Shown: piece by piece, positions 32,137-40,930 of the stretch | How the letters are laid out: every line of letters starts with the position of its first letter | Numbering within the stretch: the stretch's first letter is position 1 | Source of the DNA: an uncultured Clostridia bacterium | GTDB lineage: Bacteria > Bacillota > Clostridia > Christensenellales > Borkfalkiaceae | Assembly (NCBI GenBank): GCA_946055105.1 | Contig: CAMGEK010000003.1 | Span: forward strand, 1-49,529 | Length of the DNA stretch: 49,529 bases | Direction: 5' to 3' | Position numbers and translations under genes: made by a program | The notes under the pieces: model-generated | What the model saw: the letters and a program-made list of their open reading frames with translations, nothing else | The model's database searches: none | What the model was told of the DNA's origin: nothing

Positions 32137-32907
32137 ATGGAAAAACGCATCGTCGCATTCGACGTGGGAGACAAGCGCATCGGGGTCGCCGTCAGCGATC
32201 CGTTCAACGAATACGCAATGCCGTGCGAGACCTATTGGCGCAGAGGAAGCCGCGATACGGACGCGGCGGCGCTCGCGAAAATCGCGGAAGAGCGCGGCGC
32301 GGGGTTGATCGTCTGCGGATTGCCCGTCAATTCCGACGGAACGCCGAGCGTGCAGACGGAAAAGACGGAGCGGTTCATCGCGGCGCTTCGGGAGGCGACG
32401 CAGATCCCCGTCGTGACCGAGGACGAGCGGTACACGACCGTAGAGGCGACGCGCGATCTCATTCAGGGCGGCGTGCGTCGGGAAAAGCGCAAAAACAGCG
32501 TGGATTCGATCGCGGCGGCGTACATTCTGGACGGATATCTTTCGGGAAGAAAAAAGGAGAAAAAAAGTATGAGCATGAAAGAAGAATCGAACGATTACGA
32601 AGAGGACAATATCGTCGAACTGATCGACGAAGAGGGCAACACGCTCCGTTACGAGCACGTCGGAACGATCGAGTACAAGGGCGAGTGGTATTGCTTTTTC
32701 ACGCCCGAGGAACAGGCGGAGGAAGCGGACGAGGACGAGGGCGAAGAAGTAGCGGTATTCCGTCTCGTCGGCGACGAAGACAACGAGACGTTGGAGATCG
32801 TGGACGACGACGCGCTTCTGGACGAGGTGTTCGCGGAATTCTGCAACCAATACGAAAATTCGGAGGACGCGGACGACGCCGCGGCGCTCGAACCGGACGA
32901 GGCGTAA
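32137..32907 (+). CDS. ruvX: RuvX/YqgF putative pre-16S rRNA nuclease fused to DUF1292 (YrzB-like) protein
   Basis: 256 residues. Residues 1-144 are RuvX/YqgF, an RNase H fold: FDVGDKRIGVAVSDP, GLIVCGLPVN, EDERYTTVEA and NSVDSIAAAYILDGYL. The family processes the 16S rRNA 5' end. Residues about 145-256 are a DUF1292 protein (VELIDEEGNTLRYEHVGTIEYKGEWYCFFTP) with a very acidic tail. In most Clostridia these are two neighbouring genes. Here one frame covers both, while AAGGAG and ATG 32569 remain inside, so the DUF1292 part (112 residues) can probably also be made alone. No Shine-Dalgarno precedes ATG 32137. Confidence 0.85.
   Translation: MEKRIVAFDVGDKRIGVAVSDPFNEYAMPCETYWRRGSRDTDAAALAKIAEERGAGLIVCGLPVNSDGTPSVQTEKTERFIAALREATQIPVVTEDERYTTVEATRDLIQGGVRREKRKNSVDSIAAAYILDGYLSGRKKEKKSMSMKEESNDYEEDNIVELIDEEGNTLRYEHVGTIEYKGEWYCFFTPEEQAEEADEDEGEEVAVFRLVGDEDNETLEIVDDDALLDEVFAEFCNQYENSEDADDAAALEPDEA
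32554..32571 (+). promoter_or_regulatory. internal ribosome binding site and ATG for the DUF1292 part
   Basis: AAGGAG at 32554-32559 stands nine bases before an in-frame ATG at 32569, exactly at the junction of the two fused domains. Confidence 0.6.
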
Positions 32908-32960
32908 CGCCGTTCTGCCCGCGCGGAACGCATGCGCGTCAATACGAAGCAAGCCTCTCG

Positions 32961-32991
32961 ATTCCGGCGCTTTACGGCGTCGGAATTTTTT
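32961..32991 (+). terminator. intrinsic terminator after ruvX-DUF1292
   Basis: ATTCCGGCGC pairs with GCGTCGGAAT (one G-U pair), followed by a T-run. Confidence 0.75.
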
Positions 32992-33047
32992 ATCGACGCT
33001 TTTGACCGCCCGAACGCTTTCCGCGCGAAAAAAGTCCGCAAAACCCC

Positions 33048-33076
33048 TTGACAGACGGGGGAAAATATGCTATTCT
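33048..33076 (+). promoter_or_regulatory. sigma-A promoter of the fur-family/rubrerythrin operon
   Basis: TTGACA, 17 bases, TATTCT. Confidence 0.8.
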
Positions 33077-33078
33077 CT

Positions 33079-33099
33079 TAATAAGAACAAATCTCATTA
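33079..33099 (+). promoter_or_regulatory. PerR/Fur-like operator overlapping the transcription start
   Basis: TAATAAGA (33079-33086), a five-base centre, and TCTCATTA (33092-33099) form an AT-rich inverted repeat just after the -10 box. The layout and AT-rich ATTA/TAAT arms resemble Fur-superfamily boxes, and the next gene encodes such a regulator, so autorepression is likely. Confidence 0.55.
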
Positions 33100-33112
33100 G
33101 AAAGGAGCCCGA

Positions 33113-33550
33113 ATGGCAGGCAAGGGGGAACGGAAGACGCGTCAGAAGCGCGTCGTATACGACGCGTTAAAAGCGCTCGATCATCCGACGGCGACGGAAG
33201 TGTACGAAGAAGTGCGCCGAATGAACGACAACGCGAGCCGCGGAACGGTATTTCGTTTGCTCGGATCGTTTGCGGCGAGCGGGAGGGTGCGGAAGGTGCA
33301 ACTTTCGGACAGCGACGACCGTTACGACGCGACGGTCGCGCCGCACGCGCACGCGCGGTGTCGTACCTGCGGGCGGATCATGGACGTATATTTGCCGGAA
33401 GTGGAGCGGGCGCTCTCGGAGGTAAAAACGGAAGGTTTCTACGGAGAGGGATACGCGCTGGAATTTTTCGGCAAATGCGAGATATGTAAACAAAAGGAGG
33501 ATGCAGAACATGCAGTTGAAAGGCAGCAAGACGGAACAGAACCTGTTTGA
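33113..33550 (+). CDS. Fur family transcriptional regulator, PerR-like
   Basis: 145 residues. The winged helix ([28 protein letters not shown], then [13 protein letters not shown]) is followed by the dimerisation domain with [15 protein letters not shown] and a C-terminal CEICK, the structural zinc-binding Cys pairs. Co-transcription with rubrerythrin points to a peroxide sensor (PerR), not an iron regulator. The last 41 bases overlap the rubrerythrin gene, giving a polar tail after the second cysteine pair. The ribosome site is AAAGGAG. Confidence 0.85.
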   Translation: MAGKGERKTRQKRVVYDALKALDHPTATEVYEEVRRMNDNASRGTVFRLLGSFAASGRVRKVQLSDSDDRYDATVAPHAHARCRTCGRIMDVYLPEVERALSEVKTEGFYGEGYALEFFGKCEICKQKEDAEHAVERQQDGTEPV

Positions 33551-34043
33551 AGCGCTTTCGGGCGAAAGCCGCGCGACGAACAAATACGCGTATTACGCGT
33601 CGAAGGCGAAGAAAGAGGGGTACAACCAGATCGCGGCGATCTTTGAAGAGACCTCCCGCAACGAGCGCGAACACGCGAAGCTGTGGTTCAAGCTCATCGA
33701 GGGGATCGGTACGACGGAAGAAAATCTGCGCGCGGCGGCGGCAGGCGAAAACGAGGAACACACGCAGATGTACCCCGAATTTGCCCGCATCGCGCGCGAA
33801 GAGGGATTCGATTCGATCGCGAACATGTTTGAAGCGGTAGCAAACGTGGAGAAAGAACACGAAGAGCGGTATCTCGCACTGCTCAAAAACGTAGAAGAGG
33901 GCAGAGTGTTCCTCAAAGACGGAGAGGTCTATTGGCAGTGCCTGAACTGCGGCGCGATCGTCAAGGCGAGCGAGGCTCCCGAAGTCTGCCCCGTCTGCGC
34001 GCACCCGCAGTCCTACTTCCAGGTGAAACCCGAAAATTATTGA
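33510..34043 (+). CDS. rbr: rubrerythrin
   Basis: 177 residues, the classical rubrerythrin length. The di-iron helices show [40 protein letters not shown] and [12 protein letters not shown]. The rubredoxin domain has WQCLNCGAI and EVCPVCAHP. It reduces peroxide in the cytosol of anaerobes. I chose ATG 33510 because AGGAGG (33495-33500) abuts the other ATG at 33501 and is nine bases from this one. It is in an operon with the PerR-like gene and about half identical in layout to the rubrerythrin at 11.3 kb. Confidence 0.95.
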   Translation: MQLKGSKTEQNLFEALSGESRATNKYAYYASKAKKEGYNQIAAIFEETSRNEREHAKLWFKLIEGIGTTEENLRAAAAGENEEHTQMYPEFARIAREEGFDSIANMFEAVANVEKEHEERYLALLKNVEEGRVFLKDGEVYWQCLNCGAIVKASEAPEVCPVCAHPQSYFQVKPENY

Positions 34044-34062
34044 TTTTCTATATTTTGTGTGT

Positions 34063-34098
34063 AAAATTCCGCAGAGATACAAGTCTGCGGAATTTTTT
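34063..34098 (+). terminator. intrinsic terminator after rubrerythrin
   Basis: AAAATTCCGCAGA and TCTGCGGAATTTT form a perfect 13-base stem with a T-run. Confidence 0.88.
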
Positions 34099-34140
34099 GT
34101 GCGAATTTATGAAAAAACGTCATAAAAAAGCGTTACACGC

Positions 34141-34168
34141 TTGACCTTTTATAAAAAATCGCTATAAT
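34141..34168 (+). promoter_or_regulatory. sigma-A promoter of the giant lipoprotein gene
   Basis: TTGACC, 16 bases, TATAAT. A short inverted repeat, GTCATGA-GAAA-TCATGAC, follows at about 34176-34193 in the leader. Confidence 0.8.
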
Positions 34169-34231
34169 TAGAAAAGTCATGAGAAATCATGACAAGAGGA
34201 TATTTCATAACGGGAGTATCGGGAGAGAGAC

Positions 34232-37200
34232 ATGAAGATCAAGCGTAAAATCGCAATCGGACTGAGCGGAGCAATCGTATGCGCGTCGATGGGGGTTTTG
34301 ATCGGCTGCGGAGACGATCCGCAGTTAGAGGCGCTCGAAAACGGCACGGTCTGCTATGCATTGCCGACGGACGGGAGCACTCCGAAAGATCATACGGCGG
34401 TAGAAAATCTCGGTTATATGGCGTATCGTTTGAAAAATCAGACGAGTTATTACTCCGAAATGCACGGAGTCGTCGATACGATGGTCAATCAAACGGTCGA
34501 TACATACAAACAATACGACGACGGCGTGTTGATCACGTCGGAAATTTCCGTCAGTTCGCTGGTCAAGACGGCGAAACAGATGTGTTTCGTGGGCGATCAC
34601 GTGCTATGGCGGGAAGCGGCGACGGGCGCGAGCGAATGGGACGGCATGAATACGAGCTGGTCGACGGAGGAGCCGACGCATATCACTTCGTCCGATTTCA
34701 TCGCGAATTACGGACTGCCCGCAACGGAATTTTCCGTGTACGTTCTCAACGAGGAGACGGTGCTTCGGGCGGACGAAGTCGTCGATAACGGCGACGGAAC
34801 GTACACGCAGACGTACTATCTCAATCCCGAGGGGGACAAAGCGCCCTATTATTACCGTCAGCAGATGTTAAAGACGGGCGGGCTGGACGAGTGGCCGTCG
34901 TACAATTCGATTACGGTCAGTTACACGTTCGATTCGACCTGGCAGGTATTGTCCTCGACGATCGAAGAGGATTACCGTGCGAAGATGGTCGTCTCCGTCG
35001 GCTGTTCGACGAGCTATACGACGACTTACGAATACAATACGGACAAAGCGAAGTCGGACGCGTACGAAACCTATTACGGCAAGTATGCGGATAAACCTGC
35101 CGGAACGTTGCCCGTATCCGAGAACCCCACGGCGGTCGGCTGTCTCACGCAGGCGTTCGGGAACGTGTTGCAGGGCGCGGCTTCTTACGATCTTTCCGTC
35201 GATTTCAACGGTTCGCGCGTGAACGCGCTCGTGACGCTCGACGCGCACGATACGAACAATCTCGACGTCCGCGCGAAGATAGGCGCCGTCGGCGTCTGGT
35301 TCGACGGGAAGGACGCCTATCTTTCCTACGGAAACCTGCTCGCGAAAGCGGGCGTTACCGACGCGCTCGGCGTCGTGCAGGGCTTGCTTCCCGATGGGAT
35401 TCCGACGGATTCGGGCGCGTCGCTCGATACCGATCGGCTGCTCTCCCAGCTCGGCGCCGGCTCGTTTACCGTAACCGATACGCAAGCGACGCTCAGCGCG
35501 ACGCTTACGCTGTTCGGCATGGATATTCCCGTGTCGTTCGCGTTCCGCATGGACGACGGCGTCGCCTCGTTGCAATCGCTTGAAGGGCGGATCGCGCTTA
35601 TGGACGGCGCGACGCTCTCCGTCGGCCTTGTTCCGAGCGAACGCGCGGTTCCCGCGCTTTCCGCCGCGGAGAAGCAAACGGCGGTCGATCTGATCCCTTA
35701 CGCGAACGCGTTGATCGACCTGTTCACGCAGGACGTTCTCGAAGTCGGATTTGAAGTTCCGCTCGAAGATTATCTGCTCTCGGGGCGCATTTCGGCGGAT
35801 CTGAACAACGCCCGCGCGTCGGGCACGGTCACCGTGACAAAGGGCGCGACGATCGCAAAATCCCTTACGATCGGATTGGAGGACGGCGTCGCGTACGCCG
35901 CGATCGACGGAATCAAAGTCTGCGGTTCGATCGACGAGATCGTCGCGTTCGTTTCGGAATCGGTCGGCTTCGCTCTTACGGACGGCGGGACGGTCGACTT
36001 CGGCGCGCTTCTGACGACCGTGCTTTCCGATTCGTTCGCGTCGCTGATTTCCGTCGGCGAAGGGAACGGAACGCTGAATATCGCCGTCAAGGGAACGGAA
36101 TTGCTGAACGCGCTCGGATTCGACTTCGCGCTCGGCGAAGTCAGACTGTCCGTCGCGACAAGCGGCGTCGTCGCGGAAGTACTCGGCGCGAAGATTTCGG
36201 TCGTCGCGGGCGAAGCGTTCTCCGTGGAGAAAGACGGTTATATCGCGGTCATGCCCTATCTGAACGCGCTGAAATCGCTGTTCGGAAATACGGTTTATCG
36301 GGCGACCGTCGCCTATTCGTCGGACGTTGCGGGCGGACTTCGTATTTCGGGCGAAGTCCTGCTGGACGTAAACGAGTTCGCGCTCGCCGCGGAAATCGCG
36401 GTTGCGTTCGGGAACGGCGGCGCGACGAAAAACCTTACCCTCGCGTATGCGGACGGCACGGCGTATCTGCGCCTCGACGGCATGAAGGTCAAGGCGAGCG
36501 TTTCGGAAATCGCGGCGTTGGTCTCCTCGGCGCTCGGCGGCGTGAGCCTGCCTGAATTCGATCTCGGCTCTCTTCCGGACGCACTCCTGTCGCTCGACTT
36601 TTCCGCGCTGATTCAGATGACGGAGGAGAACGATTCGCTCGGAATCGCCGTCAAGGGAACGGAGCTTCTGAGCGCGCTCGGTACGGAGTTTGCGCTCGGC
36701 GACTTGGAGATCGTCGTCTCCGACGGCGGAATCTCGTTGCAGGCTCTGGGCGCGACGGTGACGCTCGCGGGCGCGGAAGAAGTTCCCGCATTGCAAGATC
36801 GGGATCGTTACGTCGACGTTTCGGGGCTTCCTACGGCGGTCTATACGATCGTCGCGGAGAAAAAGCTGGCGATCGAGAGCCTGATCGACGTCACGGTGGG
36901 AGCGCAGACGGTCTCTCTGTCCGTCAAAAAGGGCATGATTTCCTGGGCGGACGGCTTGGAAGTCTATCTCGAACTTTCGTTGAACGCGCTGAATACGCGG
37001 CACGATATTATCATAGACGCAGACAAAGACGGCGCGGCGGTCGCATACGGCGCGGTGGGCGCGTCGCTCGCGTGGAGCGATTTCTCGACGCTCGGCGAGG
37101 CGTTGACTTCCGTATATAACAGAGTCGCGGCGGTCGTGAACGAAATCGCGGGCAAAACGACGATGCAGACGGTGCAATCGCTCGAAGGGATTTTAGAACT

Positions 37201-40200
37201 TCTCGGCGTTACGGCGTCGATGAGTGACGCGACGGACGCGCTTAGCGGGCTTGATCTTGCGGGCGCGCTCTCGAAGTTGTCGATCGAAGCTCCGACGCAG
37301 CAGAACGGAATCGTAAAACTGACGTTCGGCGGCTTGTCGCTCGAACTCCTCTTCGTAGACGGCTCCGAACTCGAATTTCAGTTGGATTACGTCGGAACGG
37401 GCGTCGCGGTATCTGCGGACGTCAAAGCGGCGCGCGCGCAGGGAGAGATGCCCGCGCTTCCGACGGAGGGCATGCTGAACGCGGAAGATTTCGCGGAGAT
37501 GCTCGACTATATCGGGGCGGCGGCGGAATCTCTTCTGACAGACAGCGCGAGCATATCGATGACGGGCGCGGTGACGAACGCAAGCGGCGTGCGGTTCTCG
37601 CTCTCCGCGGCGGTGGATTATTACAGCGGCGGCAGCTTCCCCGTTCACGTCGATCTCGACGGAAAGAACGTCCTGCTCGATCTCGGTCTGTACGCGCACG
37701 TGACGGTGAGCCTGACCGCGGAAGAGGGGAAACTCGACGGCGACGATCATCTCTATCTCGACCTTGTGATTACCGACGCGGACGGAAACGACGAACTCGA
37801 CGTATTTGTCAGTCTTTCCCGTCTTACGGAAAACGCAAATCCGTTGAAACTGTATCTGCCCATGAGCGAACTGATGACGGTGCTTTCCACCGTCGGCGCG
37901 GTTTCGGGGATCGAGAACGAATGGTTGCAGACGGCGCTTTTAGACCGCTGGCTGTCCGTCGAAACGACGGCGCAGCTCCGCGCATTGGGCGACAGTCTGT
38001 TGCGTACGCTCGGCTTCGGCGATCTGCTCGGCTCGCTCGATCTCGGCGGTCTGCTCGGTTCGTCCGCGCCGCTTGCAGAGGAGAGCGCGCAGGCGTTCGG
38101 AATTTTCCGTTCGATCTCCGTCGTGCGCGAGACCGCGGAGTCGGAGGGCAGACTTTCCGTCACGCTCGATTCCTCCATGCTGTACGGGAGACCCGTGGAG
38201 AGCGATCTGACGGTCACGATCGGCAAGACCGTGACGGCGGCGGGCAGAGGGTATCTGTCCTTCGTCGGATTGCAGAACCTATACACCGACGGGGATTCGG
38301 AAAAGCTCGATCTGTCTTTGACGGCTACGCCCGATTCCTGTACGAAAACCGTTCCCTCGCTCGACGGGTATTACAATCTGACGGGCGTGGGCGCGCTGAT
38401 CAAATCGATCGCAAAGTCCGCCACGTATGCGGTTTCCGACCCGATTTCGGGCGAACAGACGGCGCATACCTACGCGCTCAATACGAACTTCTATATCGAC
38501 GGAAACGCGGAGATCAACATTCTCGGACTTTATTCGATCACGGTGAAGATCGTCGCGATCTCCGTGGACGTGGACGAAACGGGCGCGGTCGGGCTCAACG
38601 TGCGCCTCGAATACGACGGCGTGCAGGAACTCAATCAAGTCTCCATCAACGGCGACACGGCGGTCGATCTGACGATCAGAGACGGCATGATCTATATCAA
38701 GCGCACGCAGACGACGTATTGGAGCAAATCGGGCTTGATTACTTCCGAGAAAACGTACGATACGCCCGTCGTGCTGTATCGCGCGATGCCGCTTGACAAT
38801 TTCGCTTCGGATATTCTCAATCAGATGAAGTTCGTCTTTAATATGGGAAGCTTCCTGACGAACATCATCGACGGGCAGACCGGTTCTTCGGGAAGCACGG
38901 AAGACTCCGCGCCCGCCGATTACGGAACGATGGTCGCGAACGTCCTCAAAGCGTACGAATATACGCAGAACGGTTCGGATTCTTGGAAAATCACGCTCAA
39001 CGGTTCAAAAATATCGGGCGGAATTCTCAACGATATCGTCGTTTCGATCGGAACGGACGAGGCGGGCGTTCTGCGCGATCTGGCGGTCGTTACGGATATT
39101 TATTCGATCGTCACGGTTTCCGCGAATCTGACCTACCGCAATCCTTGCGGCGTCATGGACGCGGGCTCGTCCGACGCGACGACGGACGCTTCGCTGTTCC
39201 TGCGCGAAACGATGGAACAGACCTTGAACGCGACCGATTGGAGCGCGGTGACGTATTACGAAGTCAAACGCGCGACGGCGAGCTACATAGGAAACGGCGA
39301 GACCGTCGGAACGCAGGAAATCGCCTACGATTCGACGACGGGTACGGTCTATTCGCAGGTTTTGGAGATCGCCGTTCCCGAAAGGACGGGTTATACCGCG
39401 ATCGGCTGGCAATTCCCCGAAACCGTTTCGGGCGACTGTACCGTGAACGCGGCGTATCGCGCGAATACCTATCTCGTGAAAGCGACGAGCGTTTATTCGC
39501 TCGGAGAATACGGATTCCGTTACGACGAAACGGCGGGCGTATGGGTTGCGGAGTACGTTTACGATACCGTTCTGACGCTCCCCGTCGGCGCGATCTTCGA
39601 GACGGAAAACGAACTCAAAACGTTCACCGACGGCAACGGCGCGGAATATACGCAAGTTTCCGGCATTACTTCCGATCTGTCTCTGACGGCAAATTGGGGC
39701 AAGACCGATTATACCGTAACGTTCGTCGGAAGAAACGGAACGGTCATCGAGGAAGCGACGGCGTATTACGGCGATCCCGTCGTTTATCCCGTCGCGCCGG
39801 CGGAGAGCGGCTACGTCTTCGAGGGCTGGGACTGCACGGTTGAGACGGTGACGGAGAATCTGACGATCAACGCGCAATACAGCCCCAAGGTCGTAACGCT
39901 GGCGTTGCAGAGCGATATCGCGTTTGCAGACGGTTCGAAGGCGATTGCATGGTCGTCGAACGGAGAGGATTATACCCTTCCCGCAAACGGCGGTTACAAT
40001 CCTGCGGGATACACGCAGTTCGGCTGGTGGCTGTACGAAAACGGCGCATGGTCGCTCGTTTCCGACGTGACCTCTCTCCGTTACAGAGACAGCCTCGACG
40101 GAATCGAGATTTGGGCGGCGTGGATCGAAAACGTGACCGTAACGGTTACGACGGTAAAGACGACGGGACTCGGAACGTGGGCGACCTGGAAAATCGAGGG

Positions 40201-40534
40201 TTCTTATACGGGCGGCGGAATCGCCGCGGGTAAGAGTACCGACGTTCTCGGCGGGCTCGACAGCGTCTCCGTTTCGGGAGAGGGAAAATACCGTCTCGCG
40301 AAGAGCGAAGACGTTTCCTCGCTCGGATTGAGCGACGGCGATTGGGCGGACACCATCGGTTCGACGTTCACTCCGACCGCCGGAACGGGAGGAACGTTCG
40401 GCAAATCGGGTATGACGAGCGGAAACGCCGCCTTTAACGGCAGTATCAAATACGGCGGCGCGACGGTTGCGTTCACGTACGCCTACGGAGATTTGTCCGT
40501 CACCGTTTATCACGGCGCGGTAAAATCCAAGTAA
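34232..40534 (+). CDS. giant modular surface lipoprotein with InlB-type repeats
   Basis: 2100 residues. A signal peptide ends in the lipobox VLIGC (Cys26), so the protein is probably anchored on the outer face of the membrane. Residues about 27-290 form a beta-rich domain. From about 300 there are repeats of roughly 190 residues. They share AVKGTELL-x-ALG-x-x-FALG (near 615 and 803) and DG-x-KV-x-x-S-x-x-EI-x-x-x-VS (near 555 and 745). More diverged units continue to about 1650. Residues about 1675-1890 are two or three Listeria-Bacteroides/InlB-B-like repeats (ERTGYTAIGWQF; ESGYVFEGWDCTV...LTINAQY). A Gly/Thr-rich end domain follows. There is no LPXTG motif or catalytic signature. It is probably an adhesin or a lipid-binding scaffold, unproven. 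Confidence 0.8.
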   Translation: MKIKRKIAIGLSGAIVCASMGVLIGCGDDPQLEALENGTVCYALPTDGSTPKDHTAVENLGYMAYRLKNQTSYYSEMHGVVDTMVNQTVDTYKQYDDGVLITSEISVSSLVKTAKQMCFVGDHVLWREAATGASEWDGMNTSWSTEEPTHITSSDFIANYGLPATEFSVYVLNEETVLRADEVVDNGDGTYTQTYYLNPEGDKAPYYYRQQMLKTGGLDEWPSYNSITVSYTFDSTWQVLSSTIEEDYRAKMVVSVGCSTSYTTTYEYNTDKAKSDAYETYYGKYADKPAGTLPVSENPTAVGCLTQAFGNVLQGAASYDLSVDFNGSRVNALVTLDAHDTNNLDVRAKIGAVGVWFDGKDAYLSYGNLLAKAGVTDALGVVQGLLPDGIPTDSGASLDTDRLLSQLGAGSFTVTDTQATLSATLTLFGMDIPVSFAFRMDDGVASLQSLEGRIALMDGATLSVGLVPSERAVPALSAAEKQTAVDLIPYANALIDLFTQDVLEVGFEVPLEDYLLSGRISADLNNARASGTVTVTKGATIAKSLTIGLEDGVAYAAIDGIKVCGSIDEIVAFVSESVGFALTDGGTVDFGALLTTVLSDSFASLISVGEGNGTLNIAVKGTELLNALGFDFALGEVRLSVATSGVVAEVLGAKISVVAGEAFSVEKDGYIAVMPYLNALKSLFGNTVYRATVAYSSDVAGGLRISGEVLLDVNEFALAAEIAVAFGNGGATKNLTLAYADGTAYLRLDGMKVKASVSEIAALVSSALGGVSLPEFDLGSLPDALLSLDFSALIQMTEENDSLGIAVKGTELLSALGTEFALGDLEIVVSDGGISLQALGATVTLAGAEEVPALQDRDRYVDVSGLPTAVYTIVAEKKLAIESLIDVTVGAQTVSLSVKKGMISWADGLEVYLELSLNALNTRHDIIIDADKDGAAVAYGAVGASLAWSDFSTLGEALTSVYNRVAAVVNEIAGKTTMQTVQSLEGILELLGVTASMSDATDALSGLDLAGALSKLSIEAPTQQNGIVKLTFGGLSLELLFVDGSELEFQLDYVGTGVAVSADVKAARAQGEMPALPTEGMLNAEDFAEMLDYIGAAAESLLTDSASISMTGAVTNASGVRFSLSAAVDYYSGGSFPVHVDLDGKNVLLDLGLYAHVTVSLTAEEGKLDGDDHLYLDLVITDADGNDELDVFVSLSRLTENANPLKLYLPMSELMTVLSTVGAVSGIENEWLQTALLDRWLSVETTAQLRALGDSLLRTLGFGDLLGSLDLGGLLGSSAPLAEESAQAFGIFRSISVVRETAESEGRLSVTLDSSMLYGRPVESDLTVTIGKTVTAAGRGYLSFVGLQNLYTDGDSEKLDLSLTATPDSCTKTVPSLDGYYNLTGVGALIKSIAKSATYAVSDPISGEQTAHTYALNTNFYIDGNAEINILGLYSITVKIVAISVDVDETGAVGLNVRLEYDGVQELNQVSINGDTAVDLTIRDGMIYIKRTQTTYWSKSGLITSEKTYDTPVVLYRAMPLDNFASDILNQMKFVFNMGSFLTNIIDGQTGSSGSTEDSAPADYGTMVANVLKAYEYTQNGSDSWKITLNGSKISGGILNDIVVSIGTDEAGVLRDLAVVTDIYSIVTVSANLTYRNPCGVMDAGSSDATTDASLFLRETMEQTLNATDWSAVTYYEVKRATASYIGNGETVGTQEIAYDSTTGTVYSQVLEIAVPERTGYTAIGWQFPETVSGDCTVNAAYRANTYLVKATSVYSLGEYGFRYDETAGVWVAEYVYDTVLTLPVGAIFETENELKTFTDGNGAEYTQVSGITSDLSLTANWGKTDYTVTFVGRNGTVIEEATAYYGDPVVYPVAPAESGYVFEGWDCTVETVTENLTINAQYSPKVVTLALQSDIAFADGSKAIAWSSNGEDYTLPANGGYNPAGYTQFGWWLYENGAWSLVSDVTSLRYRDSLDGIEIWAAWIENVTVTVTTVKTTGLGTWATWKIEGSYTGGGIAAGKSTDVLGGLDSVSVSGEGKYRLAKSEDVSSLGLSDGDWADTIGSTFTPTAGTGGTFGKSGMTSGNAAFNGSIKYGGATVAFTYAYGDLSVTVYHGAVKSK

Positions 40535-40552
40535 CTGCGGAAAGGAGATAGA

Positions 40553-40580
40553 AAAAGCGGAAAGAAATTTCCGCTTTTTT
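40553..40580 (+). terminator. intrinsic terminator of the lipoprotein gene
   Basis: AAAAGCGGAAA pairs with TTTCCGCTTTT around GAAA, then more T. Confidence 0.88.
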
Positions 40581-40593
40581 GTCGTCAAAACGC

Positions 40594-40622
40594 TTGCGTT
40601 TCCGCAAGAAATGTGCTACTAT
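40594..40622 (+). promoter_or_regulatory. sigma-A promoter of the T-box-leuA transcript
   Basis: TTGCGT, 17 bases, TACTAT, about ten bases before the T-box leader begins. Confidence 0.6.
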
Positions 40623-40635
40623 ATAACAACAGATA

Positions 40636-40880
40636 ACGCAACGATGCGGAACAGTACCTTGCGAAATTTCCTTTCAGAGAGCCGTCGGACGGTGCGAGAC
40701 GGCAGGGAAGCGCGAGCGAACTCGCCGCGGAGCGGTTCGCCTGAACGGGAGTAGGGCGAAACGGGTTCCCGCCGTTATAAGGGAAGGATATGTCAGTATC
40801 CGCAAAGAGGCGGAATTTTCCGCAATAAGAGTGGTACCGCGCGCAGCCCGCGTCTCTTAGAGACGTTCGGGCTGTTTTTG
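40636..40880 (+). promoter_or_regulatory. leucine T-box riboswitch with terminator
   Basis: Stem I features are the AGAGAGCCG strand, GGTGCGAGACGGC and GCGAACTCGCC, which presents a CTC specifier codon (40721-40723, leucine). The conserved T-box AAGAGTGGTACCGCG lies at 40827-40841. The terminator CAGCCCG (40844-40850) with CGGGCTG (40868-40874) encloses CGTCTC/GAGACG and ends in five T. Uncharged tRNA-Leu would stabilise the antiterminator and turn on leuA. Confidence 0.9.
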
Positions 40881-40930
40881 TATCGTCGCGGCGCGGAGCC
40901 GTCGCGGCGAAATCAGATCGGAGAGGTGTT

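Noticed and set aside
34868-37177. 769-codon open frame antisense to the giant lipoprotein
   Set aside because: GC-rich codon bias opens the opposite strand. The product is Arg/His-rich without any domain, and no promoter or ribosome site precedes it.
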